Translations under genes and position numbers: made by a program
From: SIG440 sp045648175
GTDB taxonomy: Bacteria; Bacillota; Clostridia; Monoglobales; Monoglobaceae
DNA: 19,153 bases
NCBI GenBank assembly: GCA_045648175.1
Contig: JAZRNN010000046.1
Coordinates: forward strand, 1 to 19,153
Direction of reading: 5' to 3'
Shown: in pieces, positions 7,913-14,379 of the stretch
How the letters are laid out: the number at the start of each line of letters is the position of its first letter
Numbering within the stretch: position 1 is the first letter of the stretch
The notes under the pieces: generated by a model
Seen by the model: only the letters and a program-made list of their open reading frames with translations
What the model was told of the DNA's origin: nothing
Database searches by the model: none

Positions 7913-8094
7913 ACAAAAAACGCAAACTCCGATTGTTGTCACACAATTTAAACAGATAGGTAGTGGCATAGCACATTATATCTTTTGGAATTTGCGTTTT
8001 TTCCAAATTCACAAAATATAATGTGCATAACAAGGGTATAAAATACCCATAAAAAATAAAAGCACTACCCTTTTTCAATTGTTTAAATTATGTG
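7886..8094 (-). ncRNA. structured RNA, copy 1 of an unrecognised two-member family
   Basis: Predicted minus-strand transcript of about 209 nt with its own -10 and terminator and no plausible ORF. Helices (plus coordinates): P1 8079-8096 with 7938-7955 (17 pairs, starting at the predicted transcript start); P2 8063-8069 with 7959-7965; P3 hairpin 8034-8039/8043-8048; P4 8016-8026 with 7971-7981, capped by 8004-8010/7988-7994. The P4 apex strand (7987-8002) is complementary over 16 positions, one of them G-U, to the strand just before the terminator (7915-7930), giving either a pseudoknot or a switch between two folds. The transcript then ends in a UUCG-capped hairpin and a U run. The same order of elements occurs at 10987-11142. 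It is not a T-box: no T-box consensus is seen. It could be a stand-alone small RNA or a leader for the 59-residue gene. Confidence 0.7.
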
Positions 8095-8099
8095 ACTAC

Positions 8100-8105
8100 A
8101 TTATA
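8100..8105 (-). promoter_or_regulatory. -10 element of RNA copy 1
   Basis: A perfect TATAAT on the minus strand sits 4 to 7 bases before the first base of helix P1, placing the transcript start at about 8093-8096. No good -35 is present at standard spacing (best is TTGTAA at 20 bases), so an activator or an alternative sigma contact may be needed. Confidence 0.55.
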
Positions 8106-8165
8106 ATAACACAAAACAAAGAAAATTACAATAGAAATTTTATAAAATTTTGCATAAGAAAAAAG

Positions 8166-9044
8166 TTATATTTCTTTAATAAAATCAAGAAATTTCTGTG
8201 CCGCAAGTGAAAGAGTGTTGTGCTTTAAACACGCATAACCGATATGCCTTGTGGGCAAACTTGGAGTGAGGTTAAGTTTCTTTACGTCCCCACGTTCAAG
8301 GCTGTCTTTTGAGAACTCTTCAACCACGCAGGAAACACCAAGATGAATTGAGGCAAATCTAAGCAAAAGCTCGTGTGCTGCAACCTCAATCTGCGGTGTT
8401 AAGCTTATATGCTTTTTTACAAACTCTCTATCAATAAAGCGTCGTGAAATTGAGTTCTTTTCAAGTAATATCAATGGCTCTTTTGATATGTCTTCCCAAT
8501 TGTACTTGGGTTTAATACTGTGCTCAGGGCCTGCTACAAAGATATCGTGGATTTCAAGGCAGGGCTCAATGGTCAATTCTTCATCCTCGGCGGGAAGGCT
8601 GACAAAGGCAAGCTCGGCTGTACCGTCTTTTACAAGCTGCAGCATATGATATGAATATGAATTTGCCATTTCTATTCTAATGCCTGGATATGCCTGATGA
8701 AATTTTTCAAGATAGGGCAAAAGATAATGTGCGGTTATGGTATCTGCCGCCGCAATAATCAGCGAGCCACTGTCAAGGTGATGAAGACGTGCCAAAAGAG
8801 TTTCGCCTTGCTCGATTGACTGAATTGCACTTTCAACCTTTTGAAAAAGGAGTTGACCTTCGGTTGTAAGGGTAACACCCCGACGTGAACGATTAAATAA
8901 AACAGTGCCCAAATCTTCTTCAAGCTGGTGTATGCACTGTGATATTGCCGACTGTGAAATATAAAGGTGCCGGGCTGCTGTTGAAAAGGATGCAAATCTT
9001 GCAGTTTCGTAAAAAATTTTGTAATAATCAAGCTTGGTTTTCAT
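8166..9044 (-). CDS. LysR-family transcriptional regulator
   Basis: A 292-residue LysR-type regulator. The N-terminal winged helix-turn-helix covers residues 1-60 (FSTAARHLYISQSAISQCI is the recognition region, then the LEEDLGTVLFNRSRRGVTLT wing). The remainder, from about residue 90, is the periplasmic-binding-protein-like effector domain, starting at SGSLIIAAADTITAHYLLP. Length is normal. AAGGAG lies 7 bases before the ATG on the minus strand. It is transcribed divergently from the CofE-like gene at 9151, and the shared gap holds a dyad over that gene's -35. This is the standard layout for a LysR regulator controlling its divergent neighbour. The inducer is unknown. No strong terminator follows; only an AT-only palindrome at 8135-8150. 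Confidence 0.93.
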   Translation of the reverse strand: MKTKLDYYKIFYETARFASFSTAARHLYISQSAISQCIHQLEEDLGTVLFNRSRRGVTLTTEGQLLFQKVESAIQSIEQGETLLARLHHLDSGSLIIAAADTITAHYLLPYLEKFHQAYPGIRIEMANSYSYHMLQLVKDGTAELAFVSLPAEDEELTIEPCLEIHDIFVAGPEHSIKPKYNWEDISKEPLILLEKNSISRRFIDREFVKKHISLTPQIEVAAHELLLRFASIHLGVSCVVEEFSKDSLERGDVKKLNLTPSLPTRHIGYACLKHNTLSLAAQKFLDFIKEI

Positions 9045-9067
9045 ATAAGTGCTCCTTATTACTGTTG

Positions 9068-9110
9068 TAAGTATTATCTATTTTACTTATGTTTATATTT
9101 GTAGTATAAT
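9068..9110 (+). promoter_or_regulatory. promoter of the CofE-like gene with LysR-type operator
   Basis: TTTACT (9082-9087), a 17-base spacer and TATAAT (9105-9110) precede the gene at 9151. A perfect 6-base inverted repeat, TAAGTA (9068-9073) and TACTTA (9084-9089), separated by 10 bases, overlaps the -35. It contains the T-N11-A pattern expected of LysR-type sites. Binding by the neighbouring regulator is inferred. Confidence 0.65.
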
Positions 9111-9150
9111 AACCATGACGATAAAAGTCAATATGTATGGAGGAATTTTT

Positions 9151-10341
9151 ATGGAAAGAAGAGTAGGTACAGTTTCAAGAGGTATCCGTTGTCCCATTAT
9201 TCGCGAGGGCGACGATATAGCAACAATCGTAGTAAACAGCGTTGTGGAGGCGGCACAGATTGAAGGGTTTGACCTTCGTGACCGTGATGTTGTTGCAGTG
9301 ACAGAATCTGTTGTTGCACGTGCTCAGGGCAACTATGCATCTGTTGATGCAATTGCAAAGGATGTTAAGGTAAAGCTTGGCGGCGGCACAATCGGTGTTA
9401 TTTTCCCTATTCTCAGCCGTAACCGTTTTGCTATTTGCTTAAGAGGCATTGCAAAGGGTGCAAAAAAGATAGTTCTTATGCTCAACTATCCCAGCGACGA
9501 AGTTGGTAATGCATTAGTTTCGCTTGACCAGCTTGATGATGCAGGTGTTAATCCTTATTCTGATGTTCTTACCGAGGCAAAATATCGTGAGCTTTTTGGT
9601 GAGAATCCTCATCCCTTTACAGGTGTTGATTATATAAAATATTACGGTGATTTGATTCAGTCCTGCGGTGCAGAGGTTGAAATCATTCTTGCCAATGACC
9701 CCAGAGTCATCCTTAGATATACCGACAGTGTGCTCAACTGTGATATCCACAGCCGTGTTCGCACAAAGAGAATTTTAAAGGATGCAGGCGCAAAATGTGT
9801 TGTTGGTCTTGATGAAATTCTGTCGGCATCTGTTGACGGCAGCGGCTTTAACTCAAAATACGGTCTGCTTGGCTCAAACAAGTCTACAGAAGATACCGTT
9901 AAGCTCTTTCCCAACGAATGTTTTGATTTGGTTGAAAACATTCAAGCACAGCTTTTAGAAAAGACAGGCAAGCATATCGAGGTTATGGTATACGGCGACG
10001 GTGCATTCAAAGACCCACAGGGTAAAATATGGGAGCTTGCTGACCCGATTGTTTCACCTGCATATACAAAAGGCCTGGAGGGTACACCCAATGAGCTTAA
10101 GCTTAAGTATCTCGCAGACAATGATTTTGCTGACCTCAAGGGCGAAGAACTGAAAAAAGCTATTGAGGGCGCAATCAAACAAAAGGGCGGCGACCTTGTT
10201 GGAAATATGGCATCTCAGGGTACAACTCCCAGACGCATTACTGACCTTATCGGTTCACTTTGCGACCTTACAAGCGGCTCGGGCGATAAGGGAACACCGG
10301 TTGTTCTCGTTCAGGGTTACTTTGACAATATGACCGACTAA
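9151..10341 (+). CDS. coenzyme F420-0:L-glutamate ligase family (CofE-like) protein
   Basis: A 396-residue protein resembling the F420-ligase fold (PF01996), known for GTP-dependent addition of glutamate to F420-0. Family-like features include RDRDVVAVTESVVARAQGN near residues 42-62, the glycine-rich GGGTIGVIFPILSRNRF near 77-93 and VMVYGDGAFKDPQGKIWELADP near 281-302. It is longer than archaeal CofE (about 250). Homologues of this length occur in Clostridia that probably lack F420, so the true substrate may be another glutamyl acceptor. Start is ATG at 9151 with GGAGG at 9139-9143. It is probably controlled by the divergent LysR regulator. A broken ureidoglycolate-lyase-like gene follows 36 bases downstream and was likely in the same operon. 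I see no cofG/cofH/cofD-like gene nearby. Confidence 0.8.
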   Translation: MERRVGTVSRGIRCPIIREGDDIATIVVNSVVEAAQIEGFDLRDRDVVAVTESVVARAQGNYASVDAIAKDVKVKLGGGTIGVIFPILSRNRFAICLRGIAKGAKKIVLMLNYPSDEVGNALVSLDQLDDAGVNPYSDVLTEAKYRELFGENPHPFTGVDYIKYYGDLIQSCGAEVEIILANDPRVILRYTDSVLNCDIHSRVRTKRILKDAGAKCVVGLDEILSASVDGSGFNSKYGLLGSNKSTEDTVKLFPNECFDLVENIQAQLLEKTGKHIEVMVYGDGAFKDPQGKIWELADPIVSPAYTKGLEGTPNELKLKYLADNDFADLKGEELKKAIEGAIKQKGGDLVGNMASQGTTPRRITDLIGSLCDLTSGSGDKGTPVVLVQGYFDNMTD

Positions 10342-10377
10342 TACGAAAGAGAATTTATAATAGGGAAGGCTTTAAAA

Positions 10378-10869
10378 ATGAAAACAATTAAAGCAAAACC
10401 TCTTACAAACGAAGCATTTGCACCCTTCGGATAGTTTTACACAATGGACAAGCCTGATGGATATGCTCTCAGCGGTGAAATTCACAAATTTTATCCTGAC
10501 CGCATTAATGCTGACAGTAATCACAGAATAGGTTATTCACCCATAGTGGTTAAAAAGCCCGAGAAAATGGTTATCACCCAGCAGGAATATCACACAACTA
10601 CATGGTAAATGATTCTTCCCTTTGATGATGATATGATTCTGCACTGTGCTCCTGCATCAGCAGGCACACTCGTGACCGACCTTGCAAAAGCATTTATCGT
10701 GCCCAAGCACACATTGGTAAAGATGAATGCTGCAATCTGGCACTTGGCACCCCTTCCTGCAAACAATGACAGCCTGACAGCTATGATTATTCTACCCGAG
10801 TGCACATATGCAAATGACTGCACAGTTGTTGATTTGAACGGGGACCAGCAGTTTGAAATCATAAAATAA
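10378..10869 (+). pseudogene. ureidoglycolate lyase-like (AllA family) gene with two nonsense codons
   Basis: Reading from ATG 10378, with GGGAAGG about 9 bases upstream, gives a continuous 163-codon frame. It is interrupted by TAG at 10432-10434 (codon 19, after EAFAPFG) and TAA at 10606-10608 (codon 77, after EYHTTTW). There is no frameshift. The rest (GEIHKFYPDRI, YSPIVVKKPEKM, DMILHCAPASAGTLV, FIVPKHTLVKMNAAIWHLAPLP, LPECTYANDCTVVDL) looks like the ureidoglycolate lyase/AllA cupin family. Family proteins as I know them have Gln or similar after APFG and Glu after TTTW, so each stop could come from one substitution. TAG and TAA are both ordinary stops elsewhere in this window (spoIIE, tlyA and recN end in TAG), so recoding is unlikely. 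This looks like recent loss, unless the stops are sequencing errors. Confidence 0.8.
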
Positions 10870-10888
10870 AATATTTATAAACGACAGA

Positions 10889-10912
10889 CACGCCATACTT
10901 TCGTATGGCGTG
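10889..10912 (+). terminator. hairpin terminator after the CofE-like operon
   Basis: CACGCCATAC (10889-10898) and GTATGGCGTG (10903-10912) form a 10-pair perfect stem with a TTTC loop, followed by a weak T-rich tract (CTTGTGTTT). It ends the 9151-10869 transcription unit. Confidence 0.75.
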
Positions 10913-10923
10913 CTTGTGTTTGC

Positions 10924-10937
10924 TGAGTGCCGCTACG
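10924..10937 (+). repeat. inverted copy of the RNA copy 2 P1 strand
   Basis: GAGTGCCGCTACGA here is the reverse complement, with one mismatch, of 11038-11051. It lies beyond the terminator of the minus-strand RNA and would extend its pairing options if transcription read through. A further seven-base element (10980-10986) is complementary to the 5' arm of P1. Confidence 0.6.
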
Positions 10938-10986
10938 AATTGCTGTGCATTATAATATAATTGGAAAATATGTAAAAAAGAGCGAC

Positions 10987-11016
10987 AAAAAAGGTGCACA
11001 GCCGAAACTGTGCACC
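10987..11016 (-). terminator. perfect intrinsic terminator of RNA copy 2
   Basis: On the minus strand GGTGCACAG, the loop TTTCGG and CTGTGCACC form a 9-pair perfect stem (plus 10993-11001 with 11008-11016), directly followed by TTTTTT. It is a textbook terminator, and sits at the same place as in copy 1. Confidence 0.93.
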
Positions 11017-11142
11017 GAAAAATGCAGAGCTCCGTGTATCGTAGCGACACTCAACACAATATAAACCACAGCTTAATGAGCTCGCATTTTTACCAAAGTA
11101 AAAACACGTACTGTGATTTTATATTGTATTGATGAGTGTCGC
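10987..11142 (-). ncRNA. structured RNA, copy 2 of the unrecognised two-member family
   Basis: Predicted minus-strand transcript of about 156 nt with a strong promoter and a perfect terminator and no plausible ORF. P1 pairs 11111-11142 with 11043-11071 in three blocks (10, 10 and 5 pairs) and begins at the predicted start. Its apex holds a perfect hairpin, 11087-11093/11098-11104. The strand 11078-11091 (AAAAATGCGAGCTC on the minus strand) is complementary, with one bulge, to 11018-11032 just before the terminator. That pre-terminator strand follows ACGGAG, as in copy 1 (TCGGAG). Helix positions match copy 1 but many paired bases differ, so the pairing is supported by compensatory change. No minus-strand gene follows, which favours a trans-acting or stand-alone RNA over a leader. 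I do not recognise the family. Confidence 0.75.
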
Positions 11143-11148
11143 TCAATT

Positions 11149-11177
11149 AATGTATCATATTTTAATAAAATTGTCAA
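11149..11177 (-). promoter_or_regulatory. promoter of RNA copy 2
   Basis: On the minus strand TTGACA (11177-11172), a 17-base spacer and TACATT (11154-11149), with an extended -10 TGA immediately before it (11157-11155). The predicted start is at about 11142, the first bases of helix P1. It is divergent from the OLE promoter about 50 bases away. Confidence 0.78.
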
Positions 11178-11226
11178 TGTTTAGCAGTTGAATAAATGAA
11201 TTTCGTAAAATCGCCGCCCTCAGTCC

Positions 11227-11255
11227 TTGACATTAACTAATAAATATTATATACT
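11227..11255 (+). promoter_or_regulatory. sigma-A promoter of OLE RNA
   Basis: TTGACA (11227-11232), a 17-base spacer and TATACT (11250-11255), giving a start near 11261 at GTGAGAATTC. It is a strong promoter and probably also drives oapA and the genes after it. Confidence 0.88.
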
Positions 11256-11260
11256 ATAGG

Positions 11261-11880
11261 GTGAGAATTCTGGGTAACGGTATTCTAGTCAGCTGCTTCA
11301 TTTCCCAGGGCGGGCCTAAAAATTCGCCGAAGGGCATATCGATGAAGTTCCTTGTGCGTGCTCGCGACGCCCAGTCGGGGGTGTGTGCTGGGAGTTAAGG
11401 TTTAGGGGCGATCCGCAACGGCATGTGGGCGTTGACCCCTTTTCCGTGGAGGCCTGTGACCGTGTAACGGATGGGACATCCCGCCGTAATACGTATCAGG
11501 TTAAAACCTGCGTTGCGGTATCTTTGTGATGCTGTGGGCAGTGTAGCCTGACTTGAGTGGGCATGGCGGATAATTGTTCAGACTGCAAACTTGCGGCCAC
11601 AGGTCTGTGTGTTATTGCTTTTTGAAACCATGTTTGCAAAAGAGGCTAAGAAACGTTTGCAGCTGTTGAGGAAAACTCCTAGGCCGGCATGCATATACAG
11701 GATTGCAGTGTGTACTAAGTGGCAATCAGGTAACGCAGATGCAGTAAAATGATTTTGCTGTATCATCGGTAACGATGCGGGGCAGACTTTAAACGGAAAC
11801 ATCCCCTTTGGCGACAATTGGGAAGTCTGTCGGGAAATCCAACCTGACCTATGACACAAAGTTTACTGTATATGCTACCC
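11261..11880 (+). ncRNA. ole: OLE RNA (ornate large extremophilic RNA)
   Basis: A region of about 620 bases with no believable ORF, clearly GC-richer than the AT-rich gaps around it and full of short stems. Examples are 11497-11502/11505-11510, a GTAA-capped stem 11764-11768/11773-11777, and CAGACTT/AAGTCTG at 11783-11789/11823-11829. It starts at a strong promoter and lies directly upstream of an OapA-like gene and then dxs-tlyA-nadK-recN. OLE RNA is about 600 nt, occurs in extremophilic and anaerobic Firmicutes, and sits at exactly this place next to oapA. In Bacillus halodurans it forms a membrane-associated RNA-protein complex linked to cold, ethanol and Mg2+ stress. Size, position and partner gene support the call; I could not align it to the OLE consensus. 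The 3' end is approximate, with no terminator before oapA. Confidence 0.9.
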
Positions 11881-11924
11881 TTACATAATTCTTTTAATTT
11901 TATAATGAATTCCGGAGATGAAAA

Positions 11925-12509
11925 ATGAAAGACGACATACCCCGAAAACAAAAGATATTTTTTAAACCAACCAGCTCGAAAAAAGCTGACAAGGGCTGGA
12001 TTATCAAAACAATAATTATAACATTTACAATGTCGGGGGTATTTAATATCCTGTCAAGCGGCATAATGAATCTGGTTAATATCTGGATTGCAATCCTGAT
12101 ACTTCTATTGATTATTCTGTGCGGAATTTTGTTTGACATAATCGGTATGGCGGTCACAACGGCAGAAGAAGCGCCGTTTCACTCGATGGCAACAAAGCGA
12201 ATCAGGCACGCAAAGATGGCAATCAGCCTTATCAAATCAAAAGACAAGGTTTCAAACTTCTGCAACGATGTTGTGGGCGATATTTGCGGAATTGTCAGTG
12301 GTTCGGCATCGGCAGCGGTGGTTTCGTACATCATTTTGTCCTTTCCGGGCATAAGCAGCTTTTTTCTTAGCTTGATTATAACGGCAACTGTTGCGGCAAT
12401 TACTGTTGGAGGAAAGGCTGTAGGTAAAACCGTTGCAATGAAGTACAGCAATTTTATTGTTTATAATGCGGCAAGAGCACTTTCAATCTTTCGGTTCAAA
12501 AGAAAATAA
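11925..12509 (+). CDS. oapA: OLE-associated membrane protein OapA
   Basis: A 194-residue integral membrane protein with a basic N-terminus and C-terminus. Probable membrane segments are at about 24-48, 52-76, 120-140 and 144-162. The soluble loop after segment 2 carries AEEAPFHSM (80-88) and is followed by a basic helix (KRIRHAKMAI) and FCNDVVGDICG (112-122). This pattern matches OapA as I know it. OapA binds OLE RNA and anchors it at the membrane; the complex is linked to Mg2+ homeostasis and cold and ethanol tolerance. GGAG (11914-11917) is 7 bases before the ATG. The gene follows OLE without a terminator and ends 10 bases before dxs, so all are probably in one transcript. Other known OLE partners (OapB, OapC) are not in this window. 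Confidence 0.9.
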   Translation: MKDDIPRKQKIFFKPTSSKKADKGWIIKTIIITFTMSGVFNILSSGIMNLVNIWIAILILLLIILCGILFDIIGMAVTTAEEAPFHSMATKRIRHAKMAISLIKSKDKVSNFCNDVVGDICGIVSGSASAAVVSYIILSFPGISSFFLSLIITATVAAITVGGKAVGKTVAMKYSNFIVYNAARALSIFRFKRK

Positions 12510-12519
12510 AGGTACGGTT

Positions 12520-14379
12520 ATGAAAAGATTTTTGGATGAGGTCAATTCATCACTTGATGTAAAAAAATTGAATATCCCTGAGCTTAAAATTCTTGCGGAA
12601 GAAATCCGTGAGTTTTTAGTTGATAATATTTCACAGCACGGGGGACATTTGTCCTCAAACCTTGGCACGGTTGAGCTTACGCTTGCTTTGCACAAGGTTT
12701 TTGACTTTTCTTTAGATAAAGTTGTTTGGGATGTGGGCCACCAAAGCTATACCCACAAAATTATAACCGGCAGACGTGAAATTTTTGGTTCCCTAAGACA
12801 AAAAGGCGGTATCAGCGGATTCCCTAAAACAGAAGAAAGCGAAACTGACGCATTTAATACAGGGCATGCATCAACTTCGGTATCGGCGGCACTTGGCTTT
12901 GCAAAAGCCTTCGAGCTGGAGGGCAGTGCGGCATGTGCGGTGGCGGTTATCGGCGACGGTGCGCTGACGGGGGGTATGGCATACGAGGCCTTAAATCACG
13001 CAGGCAGCAGCAAAACGCCGCTTGTGATAATTCTTAATGACAACGGAATGTCTATATCCGAAAACGTGGGCGGTATGTCACAGTATATACGCAAATTACG
13101 CAGTCATTCAAAATATATTGATGTGAAACTGTCTGTTGCAAACTTCCTTAATGGCTTGCCTGTTGTTGGCGAGCTGATTATGGACTTTTTGCATATGACA
13201 AAAAGATTTTTGAAAAAATGCTTGATGCGAGAACATCTTTTTGAAAATATGGGGCTTGAATATCTTGGCCCGCTTGACGGTCATAATCTTAAAGAACTGA
13301 TAACAGCAATCAGCTATGCCAAAAGCCTTAAACGTCCAGTTATTATTCATGCAGTAACCCAAAAGGGCAAAGGCTTTGCACCATCCGAAGAAAGCCCTGA
13401 CCTGTTTCACGGTATCGGGTGTTTTGACCCCGAAACGGGCGAAGTTAAGACATCAGAGTGTAAAACATATTCAGATATTTTTGGCGAGGAAATTGTCCGT
13501 CTTGCAAAGGAAAATAAAAAAATTGTTGCTGTAACTGCGGCAATGCCGCTTGGTACAGGCCTTACGGAATTTGCAAAGGAGTTCCCAAATCGGTTTTTCG
13601 ATGTAGGCATTGCCGAACAACACGCCGTAACATTTTCATCGGCTATGGCAAAGGCGGGTATAATCCCTGTTTTTGCGGTATATTCAACCTTCCTTCAGCG
13701 TGGCTATGACCAGATTATTCATGATGCGGCACTGCAGAATTTGCATATGGTTTATGCGATTGACCGTGCGGGTGCGTCAGGCAACGATGGCGAAACCCAT
13801 CAGGGAATTTATGATTTTTCGTATCTTTCACATATACCCAATATGACAATTATGGCACCGGCATCGACAGATGAACTTCGCCTTATGCTTGACTTTGCGG
13901 TAAATGATTGCACAGGCCCTGTGGCGGTGAGATATCCCAAGGGCAGCGGCGAAGGTTTGCCTTGCAGTAGGAATATTGCTTTGGGAAAAGGCACTGCACA
14001 GAAAACAGGTGGTGACGTTTTGATTGTAGCAATAGGCTCTCAGGTTGAAGAGGCGGTCTGGGCAGCAGAAATTCTTGACGGATGTGGCATATCCGCAGCG
14101 GTGGTAAATGCAAGATTTTTAAAGCCTTTAGATACAGAACTTATTATAAATCAGGCAAAGGGCAAACGTCTTGTTGCTGTTACCGAAGATAATGTGACAA
14201 CGGGTGGTCTTTGCGATGCGGTAAGAAAAATTCTTTCTGTTCCCATTATTGAATTCGGTTTTCCCGACAGGCCGCTTGAACACGGCACCGTAGCCGAACA
14301 AAAGGCAGAGGCGGGCATAGATGCGGCACATATTGCAGATAAAATTATTAAAACACTTGAGGGTGATAACCTTGGCTAA
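12520..14379 (+). CDS. dxs: 1-deoxy-D-xylulose-5-phosphate synthase
   Basis: A 619-residue thiamine-diphosphate enzyme that condenses pyruvate and glyceraldehyde-3-phosphate in the first step of the MEP isoprenoid pathway. The N-terminal domain has HGGHLSSNLGTVELTLALH, WDVGHQSYTHKI, the ThDP-Mg motif starting GDG (145-147) and running to NDNGMSIS, and YLGPLDGHN. The middle domain has catalytic Glu366 in IAEQHAVTF and DRAGASGNDGETHQG. The C-terminal transketolase-like domain is complete (VAVRYPKGSG, FLKPLD, VTEDNVTTGG, PDRPLEHG). Length is normal. The start ATG 12520 follows AAAGG at 12508-12512, which overlaps the oapA stop, so the two are probably translationally coupled; a longer reading from 12457 would lie inside oapA. 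Confidence 0.97.
   Translation: MKRFLDEVNSSLDVKKLNIPELKILAEEIREFLVDNISQHGGHLSSNLGTVELTLALHKVFDFSLDKVVWDVGHQSYTHKIITGRREIFGSLRQKGGISGFPKTEESETDAFNTGHASTSVSAALGFAKAFELEGSAACAVAVIGDGALTGGMAYEALNHAGSSKTPLVIILNDNGMSISENVGGMSQYIRKLRSHSKYIDVKLSVANFLNGLPVVGELIMDFLHMTKRFLKKCLMREHLFENMGLEYLGPLDGHNLKELITAISYAKSLKRPVIIHAVTQKGKGFAPSEESPDLFHGIGCFDPETGEVKTSECKTYSDIFGEEIVRLAKENKKIVAVTAAMPLGTGLTEFAKEFPNRFFDVGIAEQHAVTFSSAMAKAGIIPVFAVYSTFLQRGYDQIIHDAALQNLHMVYAIDRAGASGNDGETHQGIYDFSYLSHIPNMTIMAPASTDELRLMLDFAVNDCTGPVAVRYPKGSGEGLPCSRNIALGKGTAQKTGGDVLIVAIGSQVEEAVWAAEILDGCGISAAVVNARFLKPLDTELIINQAKGKRLVAVTEDNVTTGGLCDAVRKILSVPIIEFGFPDRPLEHGTVAEQKAEAGIDAAHIADKIIKTLEGDNLG

Noticed and set aside
7886..8094. T-box riboswitch
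   Set aside because: There is no T-box consensus, and the second copy has no downstream gene.
8135..8150. Terminator for the LysR gene
   Set aside because: The palindrome AAATTTTATAAAATTT is AT only and would be a weak hairpin.
10609..10869. Separate 86-residue gene starting at ATG 10609
   Set aside because: It is only the C-terminal part of the ureidoglycolate-lyase-like frame after the second nonsense codon, with no ribosome site before it.
10378..10869. Stop codon readthrough or alternative code in the lyase-like gene
   Set aside because: Both TAG and TAA occur, and both end ordinary genes in this window; no SECIS or pyrrolysine-type context was seen. A pseudogene is simpler.
7886..11142. 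IS200/IS605-type element ends
   Set aside because: Hairpins could suggest this, but each copy has its own promoter and U-tract terminator and no transposase or recognisable end motif. The idea is kept only as a low-probability alternative.
11578..11859. Minus-strand 93-codon ORF (and an overlapping one at 11763-11951)
   Set aside because: It lies inside the OLE RNA region, has no ribosome site and its protein has no recognisable family features.
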